A stretch of 64,000 nucleotides of DNA, taken from NCBI GenBank assembly GCA_963817885.1, contig CAWFQE010000012.1, positions 372,001 through 436,000 on the forward strand, read 5' to 3'. The notes below the pieces were generated by a model. It saw only the letters and a program-made list of their open reading frames with translations. It searched no databases and was not told the DNA's origin. The DNA comes from CAVOHU01 sp963817885 (GTDB lineage Bacteria; Acidobacteriota; Vicinamibacteria; Vicinamibacterales; JAKQTR01). How positions within the stretch are numbered: the stretch's first letter is position 1; the number at the start of each line of letters is the position of its first letter. The position numbers and the translations under genes are program-made. Positions 9,486 through 17,736 of the stretch are shown here, piece after piece.

Positions 9486-9843
9486 TCCCGTTCCGGGATC
9501 TCCGGCACGGGCACGCCGGCGCCTCGCCATCTGCCTGTGGCTGGCGCTGGCCTTCGTGGTCTGGAACGACGTGTTCGATTCGACCATCATCAACGCCGGG
9601 CGGGACTACCTCAGCAGGAAGGCCCTCGCCGAGCGCCATCTCGCCAGCGATGTCACCGTGTTCGGCATCATGCGGCCCGCGGCAGTCCGCGGGGTGATCG
9701 TCGCCAGCCTCTGGTCGCTGCCCATTGCGCTCATCGGCCTCTGCGCCGTCTGGTTTGCCGCCAGGCGGGACGAACAGGCAAGGCTGGCGTGGGACGTGAC
9801 CCGGCGCGGAGATGCCCGGTCCGATGCTCCGCCGGACGCCTGA
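9472..9843 (+). CDS. Small two-helix membrane protein of unknown function
   Basis: 123 residues. It starts inside the end of the phosphatase gene (14-base overlap), which argues for co-translation. After a basic N-terminus there are two hydrophobic segments (about 17-32 and 70-95) separated by a loop of about 40 residues, and the protein ends with a charged, Pro-rich tail. No catalytic motif is visible and I do not recognise the family. The reading frame and overlap make it credible as a gene; a role as anchor or sensor partner of the phosphatase is inference only. Confidence 0.55.
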   Translation: MDQPDPVPGSPARARRRLAICLWLALAFVVWNDVFDSTIINAGRDYLSRKALAERHLASDVTVFGIMRPAAVRGVIVASLWSLPIALIGLCAVWFAARRDEQARLAWDVTRRGDARSDAPPDA

Positions 9844-9857
9844 CAAAAAGGGGATTC

Positions 9858-10784
9858 CTACTTCCCGCCGAGCCTGGCCTCGATCTTCGGAAACGCTTCC
9901 ATCAGGACCTTGCCGACCACTTCCATGCTCCGCGCGCTGACCTTGTCGAGCGTGTCACCGGCGGTGTGCCAGGGCTCGTAGTCGAGATCGATGATGTCGA
10001 CCGCCGCGACGCCGGCCTGCAGGAAGGGCAGGTGGTCGTCCTCGACGGCGAGGACCTCGGGGACGAACGCGTTGTCGAGTCCGAGCTTCTGGGCCGTGGA
10101 CCACAGGATGTCGGTCAGCCACGGTGTCGAATAGGATTCGCGCCGGATGTTCAGCTGCCGATCGCCAATCATATCCACCAGCACCAGGGCCTTGATTGAC
10201 GAGAGCGTTCCGGCGCGTTTCGCGGCGTCCACGTAGTAGCGGCTGCCGTAGGTGTGATCGGTCCCGGCCCATTCCCCGAACGCCTCCTCACCATCGAGGA
10301 ACAGCAGTTCGACGGTGAACGCGTTGGCCCGCGGCTTCAGGACCCGCGCGATCTCGAGGAGGAACGCCGCGCTGGACCCGCCGTCGTTGGCGCCCACGAA
10401 GCGGAACTCGCGGAACAGCTTCGTGTCGTAGTGGCCGGCGATGATGATGCGACCGGGCTTCGTGCCCGGGATGCTCGCCACCAGGTTGACCATCTTCACC
10501 TTGCCCACCGGCGTGTCCGCCTCGAAGGCCTGGTCGGCCACCGTGATGCCGAGCGCGCCCAGTTGTGTGCGGATGTACTTCCTCGATTCTTCGAGGGCCG
10601 CGGACCCAGCGGGCCGCGGGCCGAAGCCCACCAGCGCGCGAAGATGATCCATCGCGCGTCCGCCGTCGAACGCGACCGGGCCCTGGACCGCCGACACGTG
10701 GGCGATGCCGGGCAAAGCGGCCACGGCCAGGCAGAACGCCGTTGCGGCCGGGCGGATCCAGGAAGGCGGCGCAATGAAGGTCAT
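9858..10784 (-). CDS. Secreted M28 family zinc enzyme, glutaminyl-peptide cyclotransferase-like
   Basis: 308 residues with an N-terminal signal peptide. The M28 metal-site series is complete: AGHYDTK, GANDGGSS, DGEEAFG, VDMIGD and AVEDDHLPFLQAGV. The DGEEAF and DDHLPF segments resemble bacterial and animal-type glutaminyl cyclases more than aminopeptidases, so formation of N-terminal pyroglutamate is the favoured reaction; plain aminopeptidase activity is the alternative. The C-terminal WHTAGDTLDKVS is also typical of that group. It overlaps the yacG-like gene by 4 bases and converges on the small membrane protein gene with a 14-bp gap. Confidence 0.85.
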   Translation of the reverse strand: MTFIAPPSWIRPAATAFCLAVAALPGIAHVSAVQGPVAFDGGRAMDHLRALVGFGPRPAGSAALEESRKYIRTQLGALGITVADQAFEADTPVGKVKMVNLVASIPGTKPGRIIIAGHYDTKLFREFRFVGANDGGSSAAFLLEIARVLKPRANAFTVELLFLDGEEAFGEWAGTDHTYGSRYYVDAAKRAGTLSSIKALVLVDMIGDRQLNIRRESYSTPWLTDILWSTAQKLGLDNAFVPEVLAVEDDHLPFLQAGVAAVDIIDLDYEPWHTAGDTLDKVSARSMEVVGKVLMEAFPKIEARLGGK

Positions 10785-10975
10785 GAGTCTGGTTCCTCGG
10801 TTGGCGGGCCGTCAGGCTCGTCGGGATCCGGATCGGACGGGACGCGATAGACGCCGTCGAGCCAGCGGGACAGATCGACCATCTTGCAGCGCTCGCTGCA
10901 GAAAGGCGACCACGGCGGCGTGGCGGCACGCTTTCGGCACACCACGCAAAGCGGACGGTCGGGCTCGGGGTGCAC
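10781..10975 (-). CDS. yacG: YacG-type zinc finger, DNA gyrase inhibitor family
   Basis: 64 residues. The four-Cys zinc finger (CVVCRKR then FCSERCK) followed by MVDLSRWLDG is diagnostic of YacG, a small protein that in E. coli binds GyrB and blocks DNA binding. The tail is acidic and Pro-rich, longer than the conserved core. It overlaps the M28 cyclase-like gene by 4 bases, so that gene is probably read from the yacG promoter. In many bacteria yacG sits by coaE or yacF; that context is absent here. Confidence 0.85.
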   Translation of the reverse strand: MHPEPDRPLCVVCRKRAATPPWSPFCSERCKMVDLSRWLDGVYRVPSDPDPDEPDGPPTEEPDS

Positions 10976-11053
10976 CCACCTATTCTAGCCTCGAAGCGGC
11001 AAATCGGCTGGCGGCTCGCGGCGGTCGGCTCTGCCTGTGCCCGACCGACGGGC

Positions 11054-12685
11054 TCACATCTTCCGGCTGGACGCGCGCCGCGATCCGGTTCCACGCCCGG
11101 AACGCGGCGGCTTCGATGGTCGCACCGCGGCGCGCGGGCGCGACCCGTGAGCAATCTCGATCTTCACGGGCCCGCCGAGCAGGGGCTCGAGGGCCCCGAC
11201 ACTCCGCTCTGCGGCCCACGCCTCGAGCTCGGCGTCGCCGCGCGCCCACAGGCGCAGGCGGCGGTCCGGACCGGCAATCTGCACCGCGACACTGCCAACC
11301 ACCTGGCCGTGCGTGCGATCCAGGCTTTCGGCCACCCTGAGCATGGCGGCGAGCCAGCGGACCACGCCGCGATGCCCGCGCGGCAGATCGTCAATCTCCC
11401 GATGCGTCTTCTTCGGTGTGCCGCGGCGATGGTACCGGGCGGTCGAGGCGATCACATCGATCTCGCCGGGCTCGAATCCGCGAAGGCCCCCGTTCTTGAT
11501 CAGGTAGTACGAGTGCCGGTGGTGGTTCCCGTAGCTGATGTGGATGCCGATATCGTGCAACAGCGCCGCCATCTCCAGCCACTCCCGGGCGCGGGGATCG
11601 AGCCCGTGGATCGCTCGTGTCTGGTCGAACAACGAGAGGGCGAGCGCGGCGACATGCAGCGCATGATCGGCCTCGTAGCGGCATCGCTGCGCCAGCTCGA
11701 TGACGCTGCGCCGGCGGATGTCCGGATAGCGTTCGCGGCGTTCGATCTCCGGGCGGTGCCGGTCCAGGTAGTCAAGCACCACGCCTTCGCGAAGCGACAC
11801 GTCGCACAAGGTGAGGTCGCTGACCCGAAGCTGGCGCAGCAGCGCGTCGAGGAGGATCGCGCCCGACACGACCAGGTCGGCTCGTCGTGAATCGAGTCCC
11901 GGCAGCCGCAATCGATCGGCAAGCGGCAGGCGGGCGATGGTCCGCCGAAGCTTGTGCAGGGCCCTGGCGCTGACGCGGGCATGATGAAGCTGCTGCTCGC
12001 CCAGGACGGGGCTTCCGCCTCCGGAGAGCGCCAGCGCGCCCAGGCTGAGGATCGTGCCGGAGGTGCCAATCGCGCGATCGAATCCCGTGCTAACCAGCTC
12101 CTCGAGACCGTCTCCGAGCTGCCGGCTGATGTGCCTCACCAGGCGCCGCTCGTCATCTTCGCAGAGCGGGTCGCTCTGCACGAACCGTTCGGCGAGACGG
12201 ATGACGCCGAGGTGGAAGCTGCGTGCCGCTTGCACGCCCGCGGCCGTGCCAAGGGTGACTTCGGTGCTCCCGCCGCCGATGTCGATGACGACCGCGTTGC
12301 CGGGGCCGGTTTCCACCGCGTGCATGGCGGCGCGATGAATGAGGCGGGCCTCCTCGATGCCCGAGATGATGCGCGCCTCGATCCCAGTCTGGCGTTCGAC
12401 GGCCTTGAGGAAATCCCCCCCGTTTGGCGCCTCCCGCACCGCGCTGGTCGCCACGGCGACCACCTCGTCGACGCCCCTGGAGTCGGCCAGGCGCTTGAAG
12501 CGTGTGAGCGTCTGGATGGCGGCGGCCATGGTGGCGTCGCCAAGCGGCCGGCCATCGAGGCCGCCTGCGCCGAGGCGGACCATGTCCTTCTCGCGGCCGA
12601 CGATCTCGAACGACCCGTCGGCCCCGAGCCGGGCGATGATCATGTGCAGCGAATTGGTGCCGATATCGATGGCCGCGATCTGCAT
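11054..12685 (-). CDS. ppx: Exopolyphosphatase / guanosine pentaphosphatase (Ppx/GppA)
   Basis: 543 residues. The N-terminal actin-like phosphatase domain begins at the first residues (AIDIGTNSLHM), with IDIGGGSTE as the second phosphate-binding loop and GTSGT further on. The C-terminal half carries the HD-type helical module (LLHDIGIHISYGNHHRHS). It should hydrolyse terminal phosphates of polyphosphate or convert pppGpp to ppGpp; the two activities cannot be separated by sequence. The last 40 residues are a basic, Arg/Ser-rich extension beyond the usual family length. It is divergent from the CHAD-SixA pair, and CHAD domains bind polyphosphate, which supports a polyphosphate role. Confidence 0.92.
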   Translation of the reverse strand: MQIAAIDIGTNSLHMIIARLGADGSFEIVGREKDMVRLGAGGLDGRPLGDATMAAAIQTLTRFKRLADSRGVDEVVAVATSAVREAPNGGDFLKAVERQTGIEARIISGIEEARLIHRAAMHAVETGPGNAVVIDIGGGSTEVTLGTAAGVQAARSFHLGVIRLAERFVQSDPLCEDDERRLVRHISRQLGDGLEELVSTGFDRAIGTSGTILSLGALALSGGGSPVLGEQQLHHARVSARALHKLRRTIARLPLADRLRLPGLDSRRADLVVSGAILLDALLRQLRVSDLTLCDVSLREGVVLDYLDRHRPEIERRERYPDIRRRSVIELAQRCRYEADHALHVAALALSLFDQTRAIHGLDPRAREWLEMAALLHDIGIHISYGNHHRHSYYLIKNGGLRGFEPGEIDVIASTARYHRRGTPKKTHREIDDLPRGHRGVVRWLAAMLRVAESLDRTHGQVVGSVAVQIAGPDRRLRLWARGDAELEAWAAERSVGALEPLLGGPVKIEIAHGSRPRAAVRPSKPPRSGRGTGSRRASSRKM

Positions 12686-12744
12686 CGGGCGACCAGTCCC
12701 TTCAAGGCCCTCGCGTCCGGGCGATGGCCGGCGCCGGGCTTGAA

Positions 12745-12750
12745 TATAAT
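12745..12750 (+). promoter_or_regulatory. Possible -10 element upstream of the CHAD-SixA genes
   Basis: A perfect TATAAT lies in the 140-bp gap between ppx and the CHAD gene, 75 bases before the CHAD start. No convincing -35 box is seen at 16-18 bases, so this is a weak call; the same AT-rich patch could serve the opposite strand. Confidence 0.3.
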
Positions 12751-12825
12751 GATGCGAGTCCAGGCACTTGCGCTACCCTGATTGTTTCCCCCGGGCTTGA
12801 TCCGGCTCGAACAGGCGATCCGTTC

Positions 12826-13737
12826 ATGACTGTGCAGGCGCCGCGTGTCCTCGTCGAAAAACGTCTCCAGGCGCTGCACCAGCAGCTGCCCGCGGCCCTG
12901 TCAGGGGCGGTCGAGGGCGTCCACCAGGCGCGCGTCGCGTCGCGCCGGCTTCGCGAGCTCCTCCCGATCCTCCCGCCGAGCGAAGGACACGTGGTCGCGA
13001 GGATCCTGCGCCGTGACGTCAGGCAGATTACGCGGGCGCTCGGGCCGGTGCGCGAACTCGACGTGTCATTGATCCTGCTCGGCGATCTGGCCTCGGCCGG
13101 CACGCCGCCCCATGCCGCCGTGAACGCCGTGCGCCGCGTCTTGGAGCGGCAGCGCACCGAGGCGTTCAGCCGGATGCTGGCCACCATCGACGTCATCAGC
13201 CTCGATCGACTGTCTGAAGCGTCTCTCGCCATGGCGGAGGCGGCCGCAACGCGAACGGCCCTGCGCCGATGCCGGATGCTGCTCGCGCGCCGCCTGGCGG
13301 CTCGCACCGCGATGCTGGCGTCCTCGGTCGAGGCCGCGGGCCTGCTCTACGCCGCCGATCGGATCCACGCGGTGCGCATCAGCGTGAAGAAGCTTCGCTA
13401 TGCCGTCGAGATCGCCCAGGAGCTGCGTGGCGCAGCGGCGGCGCGGGTCCTGTCCCGGCTGAAGATCGCGCAGGACCTGCTCGGCGGCCTGCACGATCTG
13501 CAGGTCCTCGTGCGCCGGATACGGGATGCCAAGTCCGGCCCCGAGCGCCGCCAGGCCCAGTTCGAAGATCTGGCCATGCTGCTCGACCACCGGGTGCGCC
13601 TGATGCACGGCGAGTTCCTGAAGCTGCGCCCCACGCTGGATGTCGTCTACGATCGCTGCAGGCACATCAGGTCTGCCGTGGCGCCGCCGCAGAAGGCCGG
13701 GCGGGGCAGCAGGGCAGCCGTGGAGCGTCGAGCGTGA
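12826..13737 (+). CDS. CHAD domain (polyphosphate-binding) protein
   Basis: 303 residues, almost wholly alpha-helical and rich in conserved His, Arg and Lys. HQARVASRRLRELL (about 34-47) and a second half with IHAVRISVKKLRYAVE are the two halves of the CHAD fold, whose basic surface binds inorganic polyphosphate. The frame is open further upstream to 12724, but the first CHAD helix starts shortly after the ATG at 12826, which is chosen. It is followed after 36 bp by a SixA-type phosphatase, and ppx is divergent. Structural role on polyphosphate granules, or a scaffold for Ppx, are plausible readings. Confidence 0.85.
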   Translation: MTVQAPRVLVEKRLQALHQQLPAALSGAVEGVHQARVASRRLRELLPILPPSEGHVVARILRRDVRQITRALGPVRELDVSLILLGDLASAGTPPHAAVNAVRRVLERQRTEAFSRMLATIDVISLDRLSEASLAMAEAAATRTALRRCRMLLARRLAARTAMLASSVEAAGLLYAADRIHAVRISVKKLRYAVEIAQELRGAAAARVLSRLKIAQDLLGGLHDLQVLVRRIRDAKSGPERRQAQFEDLAMLLDHRVRLMHGEFLKLRPTLDVVYDRCRHIRSAVAPPQKAGRGSRAAVERRA

Positions 13738-13773
13738 CCCGGCCGAGATCTGCACGTTCAATGGAGGAATGCG

Positions 13774-14280
13774 ATGCCTGATTCGGTGACGCTGTACCTG
13801 GTGCGACACGCGGTGGCTGCCGAGGCCGGCCGGGAGTACCCGGACGATTCCCTGCGGCCGTTGACGCCCGAGGGGATGGCGAAGTTTCGGAAGGAGGCGC
13901 CCGCGCTGGCCGCGATGGAGGCGGCGATCGACCGCATCTACTCGAGCCCGCTCGTCCGCGCCCGGCAGACGGCGGAGATCCTCGCCGAGAGCGTGCCTGG
14001 CCATCCGCCGGTGCAGGTCATCGACGCGCTCGCGCCCGGGGGGACCTTCAACGACGTCATGAACGCGATCGCGCGCGCGGGCCGCGACACGCAGATCGCG
14101 CTCGTGGGCCACGAGCCGGGCATGGGCGCGCTGGCGGCGCGCCTGATTGGCGGATCGGCCGCGATTCCGTTCAAGAAAGGCGCCGTCTGCCGGATCGATG
14201 TCGAGGGCCTGCCGCCCGCCGCGCCCGGCGAGCTGCGCTGGTTCCTCACGCCGAAGATCATGAAGATCATCGCCGGCTGA
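13774..14280 (+). CDS. sixA: SixA-type phosphohistidine phosphatase
   Basis: 168 residues, histidine phosphatase superfamily. LYLVRHAVA near the N-terminus carries the RHG-like catalytic motif in its SixA form (RHA), YSSPLVRARQTAEI the second Arg, and LVGHEPGMG the second catalytic His. SixA removes phosphate from phosphohistidine on transfer proteins. GGAGG lies six bases before the ATG. The pair CHAD-SixA next to ppx is a recurring phosphate-related arrangement; the exact substrate is unknown. Confidence 0.85.
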   Translation: MPDSVTLYLVRHAVAAEAGREYPDDSLRPLTPEGMAKFRKEAPALAAMEAAIDRIYSSPLVRARQTAEILAESVPGHPPVQVIDALAPGGTFNDVMNAIARAGRDTQIALVGHEPGMGALAARLIGGSAAIPFKKGAVCRIDVEGLPPAAPGELRWFLTPKIMKIIAG

Positions 14281-14354
14281 TTCATCGCCTGGCGGCCACC
14301 GGCCGTCGGCAACCCGCCGCGAGCGTTCTCGCACCCGGGGTCTCGCCAGATGGC

Positions 14355-14405
14355 GCTCCGCCGCCAGCCTGCCCTGAGCGAGCACGGCGAGTCGAAGGGC
14401 CGCGA
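14355..14405. repeat. Dispersed palindromic repeat, copy 1 (core 14371-14400)
   Basis: The core is an imperfect palindrome beginning GCCCTGAGCGAGC and ending GAGTCGAAGGGC, in the convergent gap between sixA and glgC. A near-identical copy in inverse orientation, including flanking CCGCCAGCCTG-like bases, is at 42846-42875, and diverged versions occur inside imuB near 34973-35040 and 35421-35500. The 160-bp gap holds nothing else; the hairpin could act as a bidirectional terminator. Confidence 0.7.
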
Positions 14406-14442
14406 GCCTCCGGCCGCCCGCCGCCAGTCGGGGCAGCAACGG

Positions 14443-15714
14443 CTAGACCTCCGTGCCGTCGGGCACGACGGCGTCCTTGGGCACGACGATGATGCCGTTA
14501 CGGATGGAATAGGTGCCGGCATCGGCGTGATCGATGCCGCGCGCGTTGACCAGCCGGACGCCGTTGCCGATTCGGGCGTTCTTGTCCACGATGACCCGGT
14601 CCAGCACGCAGTCCCGCCCGATGCCCAGCGGGATCGATCGTCCATCCCGCTGGCGATCGTCATCGGCATCGTAGTAGTCCGCGCCCAGCAGCACCGAGCG
14701 GCTGATCCTGGAATGCGCCTCGATCATCGTGCGGATCCCGACGATGCTGGACTGGACGTCGCAACGGTTGAGGTAGCTGCCTTCGCCGAGCATCGCGTGA
14801 TCGACTTTGCAGTCGATGAGCCGCGAAGCGGCAAGAAACCGCGGCCGGGTGAAGATGGGCTTCTTCGGGTCGTGAAACCTGAACCGCGGATGATCCCGGG
14901 TCAGCATGATGTTGGATTCGTAGAACGAGTCGATCGTTCCGACATCGGCCCAGTACCCGTTGAACAGATAGGTGCTGACCCGGTGGGTTCGCAGCACCTC
15001 GGGGATGATCTCGCGGCCGAAATCGATGCCCGGGTTGCGGTCGAGAATGTCCAGCAGGACGTCCCGTGAGAACACGTAGATGCCGAGCGAGGCCACGAAG
15101 GGCTTGTCGGCCGTGGCCTTGCTGTACAGCGAACCGTCCGGCACGCTCTGGCCGATCTGCGACAGCCGTTCCGGGTTGGGCTTCTCTTCGAAGCCGTTGA
15201 TCTGGCCGTCGCGGGCGAAGGTGAAGATGCCCATCTGCCCGGCATCCGCCGCCGCGATCGGCTGGGCGGCGATGGTGACGTCCGCGCGCCGTTCCACGTG
15301 GAGGTCGATCATCTGGGCGAAGTCCATCCGGTAGAGATGATCCCCCGCCAGGATCAGGTAGTACTCGGCGTCGTAGCCCACGAAGTGGCGTGCGGCCTGG
15401 CGGACCGCGTCGGCCGTGCCCTGGAACCAGTTGGGGTTGTCGGGCGTCTGCTCGGCCGCCAGGATGTCGACGAAGCCGCCCGAGAACAGGTCCATCCGGT
15501 AGGACTGCGACACGTGGCGGTTGAGCGACGCCGAGTTGAACTGCGTCAGGATGAAGATCCGCCGCAGCCCGGCGTGCAGGCAGTTGCTGATGGGAATGTC
15601 GATCAGCCGGTACTTGCCGCCGATGGGCACGGCCGGCTTCGATCGCATCAGCGTCAGCGGGTGAAGTCGCTGTCCGCGACCCCCACCAAGGACGATGGCG
15701 AGCGCGTCTTGCAT
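14443..15714 (-). CDS. glgC: Glucose-1-phosphate adenylyltransferase (ADP-glucose pyrophosphorylase)
   Basis: 423 residues. Makes ADP-glucose from ATP and glucose-1-phosphate for glycogen synthesis. The N-terminal nucleotidyltransferase signature LGGGRGQRLHPLT is followed by KPAVPIGGKYRLIDIPISNC, GTADAVRQ, ILAGDHLYRMD and GYWADVGTIDSF. The C-terminal third is a left-handed beta-helix with hexapeptide character. The frame is open to 15750, but the family N-terminus fits the ATG at 15714. It ends with DGTEV rather than the usual GTVI-type end. No other glycogen gene is in the window; its closeness to ppx and pst may be chance. Confidence 0.92.
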   Translation of the reverse strand: MQDALAIVLGGGRGQRLHPLTLMRSKPAVPIGGKYRLIDIPISNCLHAGLRRIFILTQFNSASLNRHVSQSYRMDLFSGGFVDILAAEQTPDNPNWFQGTADAVRQAARHFVGYDAEYYLILAGDHLYRMDFAQMIDLHVERRADVTIAAQPIAAADAGQMGIFTFARDGQINGFEEKPNPERLSQIGQSVPDGSLYSKATADKPFVASLGIYVFSRDVLLDILDRNPGIDFGREIIPEVLRTHRVSTYLFNGYWADVGTIDSFYESNIMLTRDHPRFRFHDPKKPIFTRPRFLAASRLIDCKVDHAMLGEGSYLNRCDVQSSIVGIRTMIEAHSRISRSVLLGADYYDADDDRQRDGRSIPLGIGRDCVLDRVIVDKNARIGNGVRLVNARGIDHADAGTYSIRNGIIVVPKDAVVPDGTEV

Positions 15715-15848
15715 GAGACCTAGCCTAGGCGAACCCCGATCGTGCGGCAAGGAAAGAACGTGTATCCCTGCGGCCGGCGCCCCGAGGCCCTCGTCGACAA
15801 TCTACCCCGCACAAGTTGCCGCCGCGTACCATCTGACGACGACCGGCG

Positions 15849-16322
15849 TCACATTCGTGCGATCGGCGCCTTGCCGAGCCTGGAGCGCAGCGTCCCCAGA
15901 GTGTCCGTGTCCCGGGCGAGTGCACTCGCCACCAGGTCGGCGACCGTCCTGGCCCCGCTTCCGGCCGACGCCACCTTTCGCGAGAGATCGTCCGCCGAGC
16001 ATCGGTCGAGGATGGCCAGGTTGGCGTGTCGCAGCAGCAGGAAGCGGCCCAGGTACGTTCTGTCGTCCTGGAGACCCGGATCCCGATTCGTGCCGGGCGG
16101 CGATCCGATGGTCGACGGGAGCGACGGGCCGTTGGGCAGTACCGCCCTCAGCCGGTCGGAGAGCTCCTGCTCGGCCTCAACCAGGCCTGTTCCGACTCCG
16201 GGCGCCAGGTCGATCTCGGCACCAGGGCCTGCCGGTCCAGCCTGGCCCGACACGCCAGCCAGGCAGCTCGTCGTATGCCGGAGCGCGCTGATTTGAAGGA
16301 GGCATTCCAGCAGGTCCGCCAC
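15849..16322 (-). CDS. Degenerate DinB-superfamily-like protein
   Basis: 157 residues, weakly recognisable. It has the layout of DinB-type four-helix proteins: an N-terminal helix, a central SLPSTIGSP segment in the place of the common FLP-D-DG stretch, then LLLRHANLAIL and a last helix DLVASALARDTDTLGTLRS. In working members the last helix carries His metal ligands (H-D-x-x-H); here those positions read A-R-D-T-D-T, so the metal site is probably lost. The start is a GTG at 16322 with a very good AAGGGAG six bases upstream. It is divergent from the phosphate operon. Function unknown. Confidence 0.5.
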   Translation of the reverse strand: MADLLECLLQISALRHTTSCLAGVSGQAGPAGPGAEIDLAPGVGTGLVEAEQELSDRLRAVLPNGPSLPSTIGSPPGTNRDPGLQDDRTYLGRFLLLRHANLAILDRCSADDLSRKVASAGSGARTVADLVASALARDTDTLGTLRSRLGKAPIARM

Positions 16323-16378
16323 GTTTGACTCCCTTGCGCAGTCGAATCCGGCCGCGCGCACGAGTCTACCTCCAGTTC

Positions 16379-16438
16379 GGTACACCAACGTTGCCGGAAC
16401 GTGACGGCAATGTTACTGGACGACTAAATTGATAGAAT
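16379..16438. promoter_or_regulatory. Candidate Pho-box-like direct repeats and -10 element before phoU
   Basis: On the minus strand four pentamers stand exactly 11 bases apart: GTAAC (16416-16412), GTCAC (16405-16401), GCAAC (16394-16390) and GTACC (16383-16379), with GTT or ATT tails on the first three. PhoB-type regulators bind direct repeats with 11-base period. TAGAAT at 16433-16438 could be a -10 box for phoU, leaving a leader of about 140 bases. The array also lies 57 bases before the divergent DinB-like start, so the target could be either or both. No experimental motif for this lineage was used. Confidence 0.4.
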
Positions 16439-16581
16439 GTCTGCGCTCGCCGGAGTGCGTCCTGGCGAGTCCACCGGCCCGGTCGGCCGGAGCGAACTTC
16501 TGGCTGGTGATGCGGATGGTGGCGACGCCCGGGAGGCGAGCCTCCGAAGAGGGCCCGGGTCGCGCCCATCCTGCCTGAGGA

Positions 16582-17736
16582 ATGCTGGCTGTGACTAACC
16601 CTGCAACGTCCCATCTCGAAGCCGCGCTGGCGCGCGACATCGATCTCATTCGCACGCGAGTCCTGGAGATGGCGGCTCTCGATGAGCAGGCCCTGACGAA
16701 GGCATTTTCGGCCCTCGTGACACGGGATCGGCAACTCGCGTACTCGGTCATCCTCTGCGACCAGGACGTGGACGCGCTGGAGACCGAGCTGGACAGGCTC
16801 TGCCTGGAGTTCATCGTCCGGCATCAGCCCGCCGCCAGCCATCTGCGATTCGTCTACTCGGCCAGCAAGATTGTCAACGAGCTGGAGCGCTGCGGTGACT
16901 ACGCGGAAAGCATCGCGAGGGGGGTGCTCCTGCTGAGCTCCCTGAAGTTCGACGTGGCGCTGGACCAGTTCAGCGAGATGGCCAACCTGGCGATTCCCAT
17001 GCTGCACAACGCGGTGCGAGCCTTCGTCGAGCGAAACCCGGACCTGGCCCGGACGACGATGGAAATCGAACCGCGGGTCAACCAGGTGCGCGACAGCCTG
17101 AATACGCAACTGGTCGAGTGGCGGGAGCAGGGCCTGCTGCCGCTGGAGGCGTTGCCGTCACTGATCAACGTCGCGCGCCGGTTCGAACGGGTCTCCGACC
17201 AGGCGACCAATATCTGTGAAGAGGCGCTCTATTTCGCCACCGGCGAATACCTGCGGCACATGCCGAGAGAGGGATTCCGCGTCCTGTTTGTCGACGAGAC
17301 CAACGGGTGTCTGAGCCGGCTGGCCGAGGCTATCGGCAACGGCCTCGAGGCGAAGCGTTTTTCGTTCGCCAGCGCCGGCCTGACGGCGGGGCCGGTGGAT
17401 CCCCAGACGATCCGGTTCCTCGCCGAGAAAGGTGTGGACATCTCGCATCAGCCATCAAGGGCCGTTGACGATGTGCCCCAGCTGGATCAGACCCAGGTCA
17501 TTGTCAGCCTCTGCAAGGGCGGAGCGCGTGCGCTCCCGCAGCGGCCGGCGAAGAAGACGGTTGGCCTCGACTGGATCCTGCCGGACCCGTCGAAGGCCCG
17601 CGGGACCGCCACCGAAGTGAAGGCGGCCTACGAACAGGCCTTTGAGACACTGAACACCCACGTCCGGGACTTGGTCCAGGCGATTCTCGGAAAGGACGAG
17701 CGTCAAACCCATGCAGACAGCACATCGTCGTTCTGA
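16582..17736 (+). CDS. phoU: PhoU fused to a catalytically dead low-molecular-weight phosphatase / arsenate reductase-like domain
   Basis: 384 residues. Residues 1-230 are two PhoU three-helix bundles, with the E/D-rich metal-binding helices ASKIVNELERCGDYAESI (about 94-111) and VARRFERVSDQATNICEEA (about 197-215). From about 231 a second domain has the LMW-PTPase/ArsC fold pattern: FRVLFV strand, P-loop, HQPSR segment, and WILPDPSKARG with the acid Asp. The P-loop aligns as D238-E-T-N241-G-C243-L244-S245 against the active C-x-x-N-x-C-R-S, so the nucleophile Cys and the phosphate-binding Arg are both replaced. It heads the pst operon and overlaps pstS by 26 bases. ATG 16582 lies only one base after GAGG; GTG 16591 may be the real start. 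Confidence 0.85.
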   Translation: MLAVTNPATSHLEAALARDIDLIRTRVLEMAALDEQALTKAFSALVTRDRQLAYSVILCDQDVDALETELDRLCLEFIVRHQPAASHLRFVYSASKIVNELERCGDYAESIARGVLLLSSLKFDVALDQFSEMANLAIPMLHNAVRAFVERNPDLARTTMEIEPRVNQVRDSLNTQLVEWREQGLLPLEALPSLINVARRFERVSDQATNICEEALYFATGEYLRHMPREGFRVLFVDETNGCLSRLAEAIGNGLEAKRFSFASAGLTAGPVDPQTIRFLAEKGVDISHQPSRAVDDVPQLDQTQVIVSLCKGGARALPQRPAKKTVGLDWILPDPSKARGTATEVKAAYEQAFETLNTHVRDLVQAILGKDERQTHADSTSSF

